Below are positions 18,901 to 25,270 of a stretch of 64,000 nucleotides of DNA, in pieces. A program made the position numbers and the translations under genes. The DNA lies in contig REDR01000028.1 of NCBI GenBank assembly GCA_007693385.1, positions 1 through 64,000 on the forward strand, read 5' to 3'. The notes below the pieces were generated by a model, which was not told where the DNA came from, made no database searches, and saw only the letters and a program-made list of their open reading frames with translations. This stretch comes from Anaerolineaceae bacterium. GTDB taxonomy: Bacteria; Chloroflexota; Anaerolineae; Aggregatilineales; Phototrophicaceae. The stretch's first letter is position 1; each line of letters starts with the position of its first letter.

Positions 18901-19196
18901 AATGGTAATCGTCCCGCGCTGAAGCCGTAATCCAGCACGTTAACCACATGCGGATGACGCAGAGAAGCCAGCGTTTGAAATTCGTGCGCTAATTCCAGAT
19001 GCGGGTTGTGGCTGGAGATGGTATGGCGGGCGCTGAAATCCAGATGTTCCGGCGTAATCATCTGCTTGAGCGCGACCATTTCGCCGGTCATGCGGTCATG
19101 GGCGCGGAACACCGCCCCCATGCTACCCTGTCCTAGTTTGGCCTGCAACTGGTAGCGATTGGCGATAAGTTGGCCGATCCGATTGTCTGTGACCAT
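15924..19196 (-). CDS. Ser/Thr protein kinase with AAA ATPase and TPR domains
   Basis: Large cytoplasmic signalling protein of about 1090 residues. The N-terminal Hanks-type kinase (about 18-275) has the glycine loop LGQGSMGAVF, catalytic Lys44 in VALK, HRDLKPNN (144-151), DFG (163-165) and APE (188-190), so it looks active. An AAA_16/STAND-like ATPase follows, with P-loop GESGVGKS at 327-334 and Walker B-like LLIAEDLQWL. The C-terminal 450 residues are tetratricopeptide-like helices (GESYFRQGFNDNARPLILEALAI and similar units). I chose the ATG with GAAGAAGG 5-8 bases upstream rather than one 30 codons earlier. The architecture resembles kinases fused to MalT-like sensor modules; input and substrates are unknown. 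A repeated operator sits just upstream. Confidence 0.93.
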   Translation of the reverse strand: MVTDNRIGQLIANRYQLQAKLGQGSMGAVFRAHDRMTGEMVALKQMITPEHLDFSARHTISSHNPHLELAHEFQTLASLRHPHVVNVLDYGFSAGRLPFFTMQLIESANPLTTAAADMGQDAVIDLTIQLLQGLAYIHRRGLLHRDLKPNNVLVRDGHAYIVDFGLAMADISAASGEHVIAGTLAYMAPEVLTNSAVSHQADLYACGVMLYEMISGRHPYWHDNPMVLMNRIVQEPVDVSVLDISVEFMTVIYRLLAKDPAERYDDAAQAIAALCAATGRPLPPQTGEIRESFLQAAAFIGREAESSQLTGALSQIETGGSGWLIGGESGVGKSRLIDETATRALIGGVLVLRCQAIADGNNVYQMWQPALKRLALSAELNDDAAGLLKMFVPELEEALGRTITAPDSLTDINKRLIMLVDAILRDVTREQPVLLIAEDLQWLATDSDDMALIQTLFTLTRHIPLMILGSYRDDETPDLPAAIPDAQTIRLERLQPDEIRRLSASMLGESGNRPQVLEFLNQHTEGNVFFLVEVVRALAEEAGRIDDIGLMTLPSQVMAQGVRRVVDYRLGRVPEWGRDLLNAAAIAGRDINGDLLATIDRQIDLTAWLDACVNVAVLDAKDGVYRFSHDKLREGVIAALSADSTRTYHRRVAVALAALYHDRIEEYAATIANHHRAAGDDTAEGRYAYLAAKKAYSMNRFIEADDFYRRAYALQNQADDDTPRERQAAILLGIGLCAYALSDYEACRDWCEQAITLFRQLDDRLGYASAINAIGESYFRQGFNDNARPLILEALAIRREHNRSLDVAYGLMNLGVVDAQTGDLHAARDHFIECHQIMAQTGDLVGIARALNNLAIIHDMLNEPAHSLSYHEQALTLRRRINDRLGTAYSLMNMSHLLQQSFAKMSEAEAQSLEAADILREQGDRNALANVYGSLSQLYWKMGEAEQAVRYNAESLAIRQQIGDKMGLSMVYNFMAQMALDTGDIAAAQSHITTALKQVVGIAAHIRQVEDLRMLADIYARAGRASDALALYSVVSGDAANALNQSAVQAAIDSLHASMDKAGIKAAQKRYADMSLRDVVEHVLRDIDKS

Positions 19197-19290
19197 GTGC
19201 CCTTCTTCCTGTATCAATGTATCGCGTATCAATGTACGTGCACGGACGGGGGCAGGTAACGCCCCGCTATCGATCACGATGAACAACGCC

Positions 19291-19323
19291 GACAGATGTC
19301 TGACAGATGTCTGACATCTGTCT
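19291..19323. promoter_or_regulatory. Three-copy 11-mer operator in front of the kinase gene
   Basis: GACAGATGTCT occurs twice in direct tandem (19291-19301, 19302-19312) and a third time inverted (GACATCTGTCT, 19313-19323), with no spacer. Each unit is itself a GACA-NN-TGTC palindrome. On the minus strand a TATAAAAT box lies at 19345-19352, inside a GCTAT..ATAGC palindrome, so transcription would begin near 19340 and run straight into the array about 100 bases before the kinase ATG. This is the usual position of a repressor site. The binding protein is unknown. Confidence 0.6.
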
Positions 19324-19428
19324 ATTAGATGTCGTCTATCCGCTATTTTATAGCAATGTGTGGCGATAGTGCGTGAATATCAATCGTTTTTTACATTTGT
19401 GGCGGCGGTCTGTATCGGTCAGGCGCAT

Positions 19429-19710
19429 CTACAGGAAGAAGTCGCGCAGACAGTCGCGTATATCGTCGATCAGCGCTTCCCATAGCACATCGGGCTGGCG
19501 GCGGACGATCAGCGTGTCGTCGTCGATGGTCAGGCTGTGGATGCCGTCAACGGCGTGGAACAATACTTGCGCGATGGGCGACCCCATCTCGCCGGATGCG
19601 GCGTCGGCATAATGTTCTTCGCCGCCGTCGCTCAGGCGCTGATTGGTGATGAACTCGCGGATGTCGGGGTTGTCGGTTGGCTCGACTTCTAGCGTGAAAT
19701 ATTCGGACAA
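19429..19710 (-). CDS. Stand-alone Nfu N-terminal domain protein
   Basis: A 93-residue protein matching the Nfu_N domain: EVEPTDNPDIREFITNQRL corresponds to the E-x-T-P-N-P-x-x-x-x-F start of that domain, and SPIAQVLFHAVDGIHSLTIDDDTLIVRR to its central strand-helix-strand core. Full-length Nfu scaffold proteins continue with a NifU-type domain carrying the CxxC that holds an Fe-S cluster; here the protein stops, and it has only one Cys, near its end, which is not in a CxxC. The start is an unusual TTG with GGGGAG 9 bases upstream. It is probably an accessory or regulatory relative rather than a cluster scaffold. Assignment is by motif memory, not alignment. Confidence 0.7.
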   Translation of the reverse strand: MSEYFTLEVEPTDNPDIREFITNQRLSDGGEEHYADAASGEMGSPIAQVLFHAVDGIHSLTIDDDTLIVRRQPDVLWEALIDDIRDCLRDFFL

Positions 19711-19829
19711 GGTGACAATCTCCCCAGCGTGAAATTCGGCGAACAGGACACTTTACAGTAAAATTTTATCATATCCGCGCATACGCGGCATTTTATCATC
19801 GTATTCAATTATTCAAAGGTTCGTCAATC

Positions 19830-20663
19830 ATGTCCCAATCACCCCGCTTAATCTATCAGGCGCAGACGGAACGGACGCCGCACCGTCGCCGAGCTATTTT
19901 CTTGACGTTCGCCATCCTCGCGGTCAGTGGCGCGTTTTACCTGCTCCAGCAAATACGGAGTGGCGACGCGGACTTCCTCGAAGCGGATCAGGCGGACGCG
20001 CTGGCCGACGTTAACCCGCTTCTGCTGGATGGCGGCGTGGTGGTGGCGGTGATCGTGCTGGCGGCGTTGTTCATCCGCTTCATATTGAACATCCGCGCCG
20101 CGCTCACGCTGAAGAACGAACGGGTGCGCGTGTTCGATCAAGGCTTTACATGGGAGCGCGACGGCATCCTCGCCCGCTATAGCTGGACGAAGGTCAAGCG
20201 TTACCGCGAAGGGGCGCGGGTGATCGCGGTTTTCGGGCGGCCACTCATCAAGACCGGCGCACACCGCCTGACCATGAGCGACGGGCGCGAGTTTCGTTTT
20301 AGCGGGCGGCTGGGCGATCCGCGCCAGTTCGACCACGCCATCGCGCCGATCATCGCCGACATCACCGGCTCGCGCATGGGGGCGGCGCTATTTGACGGCA
20401 GATCAATGAAGCTGGGCAAAATCGCCATCACGCCCGCCGGAGTCATCGCCGGCAAGCATAAGCTAAGCTGGCGCTCGGTAGACATCACGCGGCGCGGCGA
20501 TAAAGTGCATTTTCAGCGTGCCAGCAAGGACGGCGGCGCGTTCCAGCCGGTGACGACGGTCAGCGTCCGCAAGATAGACAATGTGGCCGGTTTTCTGGAT
20601 GTAGCGGAGAGCGTCATCCAGAATCATCAGCCGCACCGCTTCAACATCCGCACCAAGAAATGA
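19830..20663 (+). CDS. Two-TM membrane protein, DUF6585-like
   Basis: A 277-residue protein with two hydrophobic helices (AIFLTFAILAVSGAFYLLQQI at about 23-43 and LDGGVVVAVIVLAALFIRFIL at about 66-86), followed by a soluble part of alternating strands: RVRVFDQGFTWERDGILARYSWTKVKRYRE, then a second similar strand block (KLGKIAITPAGVIAGKHKLSWRSVDI). The doubled strand pattern with a tryptophan before the K-R segment recalls DUF6585 and PH-like membrane proteins. Molecular function is unknown. AAAGG lies about 10 bases before the ATG. It converges with the TlpA-like gene 11 bases away. Confidence 0.75.
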   Translation: MSQSPRLIYQAQTERTPHRRRAIFLTFAILAVSGAFYLLQQIRSGDADFLEADQADALADVNPLLLDGGVVVAVIVLAALFIRFILNIRAALTLKNERVRVFDQGFTWERDGILARYSWTKVKRYREGARVIAVFGRPLIKTGAHRLTMSDGREFRFSGRLGDPRQFDHAIAPIIADITGSRMGAALFDGRSMKLGKIAITPAGVIAGKHKLSWRSVDITRRGDKVHFQRASKDGGAFQPVTTVSVRKIDNVAGFLDVAESVIQNHQPHRFNIRTKK

Positions 20664-20674
20664 CGCGGGCGCGA

Positions 20675-21289
20675 TCAACCGGCGGGCGGTTGGATGGCCT
20701 CTAAGAAGGTGTACATCTCATCCAGCGTGATCTCACCGATGCGGCGCTCGCGGATGATGCCTTGCTCGTCGATCAAGTAGGTGGTCGGGAAGAAGCCGCG
20801 ATGCGGAAAACTGCGCGGAATCTGCATGTCTGGATCGAGCAGGACGACGACATCCGTCGCGCCCAGATCGGTGATGAACTGGCGCACAGGGGCGAGTTCT
20901 TCGCCCTGATTGATGGCGATAATCACCGCGCCATCCGCCCCTTGCTCCTCCATGAATTGCTGGAAGGCGGGGAATTCGCGCACGCAGGGCGGGCAACCCG
21001 TCCACCACAGATTGATGAATACCGGACGCCCGCGAAATTGCGTCAGGCTGACCAGTTCACCGGTGATCGACGTGAGCTGAAAATCGGGGGCGGGTTCGCC
21101 CATCACGGAGGCGTCCGGCGCGGCCATGTTGACCACCCCGCCGGGCGGCTCATCCGGCGCGTTGTCGCCTTCAGCGATCAGCAAGGCGATGGCGGCCACC
21201 ATGCCCAGCACGGAGAACATCAAGAACAGCACGATAACCGGCGATCCGCCGCCGGATGATGTTTGATTTTCCGGTTGTTTTTCGTCCAT
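20675..21289 (-). CDS. Membrane-anchored TlpA/ResA-type thiol-disulfide oxidoreductase
   Basis: A 204-residue thioredoxin-fold protein with a single N-terminal TM anchor (VIVLFLMFSVLGMVAAIALLI, about 18-38) and an extracytoplasmic domain starting GEPAPDFQLTSITGELVSLTQFRGRPVFINLWWTGCPPC. The redox pair is Cys99 and Cys102 in a CPPC motif, and the cis-Pro region is FPTTYLIDEQGIIRERRIGEIT. Proteins of this class reduce disulfides outside the membrane, for instance during cytochrome c maturation. No cytochrome genes are nearby, so the partner is unknown. The gene stands alone between oppositely oriented neighbours. Confidence 0.92.
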   Translation of the reverse strand: MDEKQPENQTSSGGGSPVIVLFLMFSVLGMVAAIALLIAEGDNAPDEPPGGVVNMAAPDASVMGEPAPDFQLTSITGELVSLTQFRGRPVFINLWWTGCPPCVREFPAFQQFMEEQGADGAVIIAINQGEELAPVRQFITDLGATDVVVLLDPDMQIPRSFPHRGFFPTTYLIDEQGIIRERRIGEITLDEMYTFLEAIQPPAG

Positions 21290-21474
21290 ACGTTAAACGC
21301 TCGTCTATCCCATACGGTAAGATTGCGCGGGCGTGGTGCGCCCATCGCTAAGGTTGACTCTAGCATCAGGCGGGCGGATTCGCCATAGTTTTCCGGCGTT
21401 GATGCGGTATGTGTCGGATGGCGCAAACTATGTTAATATTGCCCCATATCAGATGATTTTTAGGAGAAACTTAC

Positions 21475-22245
21475 ATGAATGTTCAAGGATTAACGGCTTT
21501 TGTGACCGGCGGCGCGTCCGGTCTGGGTGGCGCGACGGCGGAACGGCTGGTGAATGCGGGCGCGAATGTGTTGATCGCCGACCTCAACGCGGAGAACGGG
21601 CAAGCGCACGCCGAAAAACTGGGCGAGCGTGCCCGCTTCGTCGAGACTGATGTCGCCAGTGAGGGCGCGGTGCAGAACGCGCTGAATATCGCCGTCGAGA
21701 CGTTCGGCGCGGTGAACGCGGTCATCAACTGCGCGGGGGTGGGCGCGGCGATGCGCTCATATCATCCCAAACACGGGGCGCACCCGCTTGACGTGTTCGA
21801 GTTCGTCATCCGCGTGAACCTGATCGGCACATTTAACTGTATCCGGTTGGGCGCGGCGGTGCTGGATCAAAACGCGCCCAACGAACACGGCGAACGCGGC
21901 GTCATCATCAATACCGCGTCGGTGGCGGCCTTCGACGGGCAAATCGGGCAAGCGGCCTACTCCGCATCAAAGGGCGGCATCGTCGGCATGACATTGCCCA
22001 TCGCCCGCGATCTAGCCAAAAGCGGCATCCGCGTGATGACGATTGCGCCCGGCCTGTTCGATACGCCGCTTCTGGCCGCGTTGCCAGAAGAAGCGAAGGC
22101 GTCGCTCGGCCAGCAAGTGCCGTTCCCGCCGCGCTTAGGCCAGCCCGCCGAATACGCGCAACTGGCGCAAGCCATCATCGAGAATCCAATGCTCAACGGC
22201 GAGACAATCCGGCTGGACGGCGCGATCCGTATGGCGCCGAAGTAG
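21475..22245 (+). CDS. SDR dehydrogenase, 3-hydroxyacyl-CoA dehydrogenase type II-like
   Basis: Short-chain dehydrogenase/reductase of 256 residues. The NAD-binding motif TGGASGLG is at 11-18, Asp36 at the end of the second strand indicates NAD(H), NCAGVG follows at about 85-90, and the catalytic Ser149, Tyr162 and Lys166 are present (Y-S-A-S-K). The insert between strands 4 and 5 and the ending [15 protein letters not shown] closely resemble type 2 3-hydroxyacyl-CoA dehydrogenase (HSD17B10). The substrate is therefore probably a short or branched 3-hydroxyacyl-CoA, as an inference. A strong AGGAG lies 9 bases before the ATG, and the gene appears monocistronic. Confidence 0.92.
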   Translation: MNVQGLTAFVTGGASGLGGATAERLVNAGANVLIADLNAENGQAHAEKLGERARFVETDVASEGAVQNALNIAVETFGAVNAVINCAGVGAAMRSYHPKHGAHPLDVFEFVIRVNLIGTFNCIRLGAAVLDQNAPNEHGERGVIINTASVAAFDGQIGQAAYSASKGGIVGMTLPIARDLAKSGIRVMTIAPGLFDTPLLAALPEEAKASLGQQVPFPPRLGQPAEYAQLAQAIIENPMLNGETIRLDGAIRMAPK

Positions 22246-22275
22246 CAGACCACACCAGACCACATCGAACCATCA

Positions 22276-22305
22276 CCGGCGGGCGCGATGAACCGTGTCC
22301 GCCGG
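22276..22305. other. GC hairpin downstream of the SDR gene
   Basis: CCGGCGG and CCGCCGG form a 7-bp perfect stem with a 16-base loop about 30 bases after the stop. There is no T-run, so it may act as a 3' stabiliser or factor-dependent end site rather than an intrinsic terminator. Confidence 0.35.
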
Positions 22306-22370
22306 ACATCTCATCACGTCAGCCCATCGGAAAAGCCGGTTCAAAACACATCATCGGGGTAAATTGACCT

Positions 22371-23117
22371 ATGCCTTATTTCACACAATCCGACTATCAC
22401 GCCCTGCGACAGATACGGCAAGCGCCGGATTCCGCGCCGGTTCAAGAAGCGTGGGGACGCATGGAGGCTCTGCACCGCGTCCTGCACGAACGCTTACAGC
22501 AATATAACGTCGCGCTGTATCCCAACCCGCAGACCGGCAAAGCGGTCAGCGCCCAGACGCTGACATCGCCGCTACCGCAGGACGCGCTGACCATCATCTA
22601 CACGCGCAATCACGCACAGGCGGCCACCGTCGAGAACCTGATGGGGCGCGATTCGGTCAATGTGTCTAGCGCGGTGCGCCTGTTGCATCATCCAGTCGTT
22701 GAGGTGCGTTTATCGCCGGAACATCTGGCGGTGGAGCTAGTCGTCGCGCCGACGGCATGGTATGACCAGCAGAATTTCGTCGGCAAGCTGTCGATCAAGC
22801 AACATCGGGAGGACTTCTACAACCTGCTGGAAAAAGTGCCCGGTCGCTGTTTGATGGGGCTATGGGGTGGCTTGCGCCCGCAGGATTCACACATCGACCT
22901 GAGCAAATTACCGCCGAAAGTCCTGCTGTATGAATATCTGGACACCTTCGCCGCCGGACGCGATTGGCTACGCTTCGGCTACTGGTACGAACCGGCGGAC
23001 GAGGACATCAACGCGGCGCGTATCAGCGCGACGCTGTACGCCAACATCGAAGCGCTGTATGCCGCTTTCCGTTTCATCGCATGGACGGGCGACAATAATT
23101 TCCGGCGTTTTTATTGA
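22371..23117 (+). CDS. Conserved-looking protein of unknown function
   Basis: A 248-residue soluble protein that I do not recognise. It has a helical N-terminus (PVQEAWGRMEALHRVLHERLQQ), a strand-rich middle (HPVVEVRLSPEHLAVELVVAPTAWYDQQNFVGKL) and an aromatic C-terminus (WLRFGYWYEPADED then YAAFRFIAWTGDNNFRRFY). No signal peptide or TM segment. It sits upstream of dnaN but about 135 bases away with a likely separate dnaN promoter between them, so the pairing need not mean a replication role. Codon use matches its neighbours. Confidence 0.75.
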   Translation: MPYFTQSDYHALRQIRQAPDSAPVQEAWGRMEALHRVLHERLQQYNVALYPNPQTGKAVSAQTLTSPLPQDALTIIYTRNHAQAATVENLMGRDSVNVSSAVRLLHHPVVEVRLSPEHLAVELVVAPTAWYDQQNFVGKLSIKQHREDFYNLLEKVPGRCLMGLWGGLRPQDSHIDLSKLPPKVLLYEYLDTFAAGRDWLRFGYWYEPADEDINAARISATLYANIEALYAAFRFIAWTGDNNFRRFY

Positions 23118-23200
23118 GGTGGTGCGGCGATTTTTGCCCATTCGATAATTTTCTATTGTGCTTGTGATAATCGTGCTATAATGGGCGCATGATTGCGATA

Positions 23201-23230
23201 TTTGGGATATTTGGGATATATTTGGGATAT
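23201..23230 (+). promoter_or_regulatory. Triple TTTGGGATAT repeat and promoter region of dnaN
   Basis: TTTGGGATAT occurs three times in 30 bases (23201-23210, 23210-23219, 23221-23230), just before the dnaN start. Two TATAAT boxes are present, at 23177-23182 and 23228-23233; the second overlaps the last repeat. Upstream boxes are poor. No DnaA boxes of the TTATCCACA type are visible, so this is more likely a regulated promoter than a replication origin. Confidence 0.5.
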
Positions 23231-23253
23231 AATGGCGGCGATAAGGCGATAAA

Positions 23254-24396
23254 ATGAAGATAACCGTTATTCAAGAGAGTCTAGCTAGAGGGTTGAGCAT
23301 CGTCGGGAAAGCCGTCGAGAGCCGCCCGACAATGCCTGTACTGAGCAATGTACTGATCCAGACGGAGGAGAGCCGCCTCAGATTATCGGCGGTCAATATG
23401 ACGCTGGGTTTGGGCATCACCTGCTGGATCGGTGCGAGCGTCTCCGAGTCCGGCAGTATCACCCTGCCATCGAAAACGTTGATGGATTTGGTCAGCAATC
23501 TATCACCGGAAAAAGTGACGCTGACACTAGATACCAACACATTAACGCTACAATTGACCTGTGGCGGCACCAAAGCCAACATTAAAGGCATCGACGCCGA
23601 CGAATTCCCGCCGGTGCAGATCGCTGATGGCGGCGGTGATCTGGCGGTGGACGGCAAAGTGCTAAAAGAGATGATCCAGCAGACCGCATTCGCGGCGGCT
23701 GGTGACGATAACCGCCCGATCTTGACCGGCGTCTATACCTTGATAGAGGGCGATACGCTGACGATGGCGGCGGCGGACGGCTACCGGCTGGCGGTGCGGA
23801 CGGCCAAACTGGAGCAGGCATTCCCCGAGCGCGTCGAGATGGTGATTCCGGCCAAGTCGCTCAACGAAGTCGCCCGCATCATCAGCGAGGAAGACAGCGA
23901 AGTGTGGATCACCTTGCCTAAAGAGCGCGATATTGTGATGTTCCACCTGAAGAACGTGGACGTATCATCGCAATTGCTAGAAGGCAAATTCCCCGATTTC
24001 CGCGCTATCATCCCGCGCCAGTACAGCACATCCACCGTGATGTACACATCTGATCTGTTGCGGGCGTGCCAGCGTGCGGAAATCTTCGCCCGCGATAACG
24101 CTTATAGCGGCTATCTGTATGTGACTCCGCCCAAAGGCCCCAGCGAGCCGGGCGAAGTCAAAGTCGCCAGTAAAAGCACGGAGCGCGGCGACAATGAAGG
24201 CGTGGTCGATGCGTCCGTCGAAGGCGAAGCGCTGGACATCTCGTTCAACATCAAGTATTTGATCGAAGTCCTGCGCGTCATTCACGATGAGCGCATCGTG
24301 CTAGAGAGTGGCGGCTCGGCGCATCCGGGCGTCATCAGGCCGGAGAACCGTGACGACTTCATCCACGTTATCATGCCGATGAGCGTCACGCGGTAA
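23254..24396 (+). CDS. dnaN: DNA polymerase III sliding clamp, beta subunit
   Basis: Ring-shaped processivity factor that tethers the replicative polymerase to DNA. At 380 residues with three repeated clamp domains it has normal length. Typical blocks are SIVGKAVESRPTMPVLSNVLIQ, ADEFPPVQ, TAFAAAGDDNRPILTGVY, ADGYRLAVR (domain 2 core), LEGKFPDFRAIIPRQY, and the last residues VIMPMSVTR, matching the C-terminal tail of bacterial clamps (usually ...MPMR/MPV..). It stands apart from dnaA and gyrB genes, which are not in the window. AAGG lies 8 bases before the ATG. Its last 11 bases overlap the convergent phage-like gene. Confidence 0.97.
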   Translation: MKITVIQESLARGLSIVGKAVESRPTMPVLSNVLIQTEESRLRLSAVNMTLGLGITCWIGASVSESGSITLPSKTLMDLVSNLSPEKVTLTLDTNTLTLQLTCGGTKANIKGIDADEFPPVQIADGGGDLAVDGKVLKEMIQQTAFAAAGDDNRPILTGVYTLIEGDTLTMAAADGYRLAVRTAKLEQAFPERVEMVIPAKSLNEVARIISEEDSEVWITLPKERDIVMFHLKNVDVSSQLLEGKFPDFRAIIPRQYSTSTVMYTSDLLRACQRAEIFARDNAYSGYLYVTPPKGPSEPGEVKVASKSTERGDNEGVVDASVEGEALDISFNIKYLIEVLRVIHDERIVLESGGSAHPGVIRPENRDDFIHVIMPMSVTR

Positions 24397-25177
24397 GACG
24401 ACGCAACGGCGACAGCGCCGATAGCAGGGCGGGCGGCGTCGGCGTCAGCGCCGGTTGATCCGGTTCTTGATACAGCCACGCCGCCCACCGCAACGCTAAT
24501 TGTGCGATGTCGGCGGGCGGCTGGTAACGCTCGATCTGCGCGTCGTGCGTGTGTGCGGCGCTAACCGTGCCGTTCACGCCGCGCCCGACCAGCAAGCCAT
24601 CCCCCGCGCCCATGCCGGGCATAATCCCCATCAAGCTCATCATCTCATCGCCAATGCGGAGCAACTGGCCGACCTGAAAGCGCGGCGTCGTGCCATCCGG
24701 CGCGGAAGCCGTCGCCGAACTGACCGCGATCACCGGCACGCCCGGCCACAGCATAGCGTCCAGCACGCTATCGCCCGACCAGCGCCACGCCGTCGCCGGT
24801 TCGGGATGCCATGCCCAGACCGCCGAAATCGCCAGCACGGTATCCGGCGCGATGTGGGCGCTGAGTGGGTGCGCCGCGTCGAAGTGTAGCGCCCCCTGTT
24901 CGGTGCGGGTGATCGCCGATGTTAGCGCGATGCCGTCCGGCGTGGTGACGCTGTGCAGGTCGAGCAAGTCCGCCTTGAGCGTCAGGTGGTGGCGGTCTGC
25001 GCGGGCGACCTGATGATAGATGGTGGCGCGGCGCGGCATGAACCAGCGTGCGGCCAGCCGTTCGATCTGCGCGGTGGCGGCGACCAGCGCGGCGGTCAGC
25101 CGTTCGTCTTCGGCGCTCCCCGCGACATCCAGCCCTAAGTGGCGCTTAAGTTGGTGTGTGGTGCTGATGCTATTCAT
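24386..25177 (-). CDS. Phage head-tail connector-like protein, orphan
   Basis: About 263 residues. The N-terminus (TTHQLKRHLGLDVAGSAEDERLTAALVAATAQIERLAAR) resembles gp6/HK97-type head-tail connector adaptors, which start with a helical bundle of the pattern L-K-x-x-L-x-I ... D-x-x-L ... A-x-x-x-I-E. The middle contains GQLLRIGDEMMSLMG and VGRGVNGTVSAAHTHDAQIERY, the latter a motif seen in phage virion proteins, and the end returns to helices (DIAQLALRWAAWLYQEPD). No other phage gene is nearby. The ATG has AAAGGTGA 8 bases upstream. The similarity is recalled by pattern only. It could be a prophage relic or a domesticated protein. Confidence 0.55.
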   Translation of the reverse strand: MNSISTTHQLKRHLGLDVAGSAEDERLTAALVAATAQIERLAARWFMPRRATIYHQVARADRHHLTLKADLLDLHSVTTPDGIALTSAITRTEQGALHFDAAHPLSAHIAPDTVLAISAVWAWHPEPATAWRWSGDSVLDAMLWPGVPVIAVSSATASAPDGTTPRFQVGQLLRIGDEMMSLMGIMPGMGAGDGLLVGRGVNGTVSAAHTHDAQIERYQPPADIAQLALRWAAWLYQEPDQPALTPTPPALLSALSPLRRLTA

Positions 25178-25270
25178 GGTGGTTATCACCTTTCTATAGT
25201 GACTTTTCTCTATTTAGCAAATTGTTCAATCATGGTAAAGTTGATTCATAAACACACGGAGCCATGACGC

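Noticed and set aside
23118-23253. Possible replication origin beside dnaN
   Set aside because: No cluster of DnaA boxes, dnaA is not adjacent, and the repeats present (TTTGGGATAT) look promoter-related.
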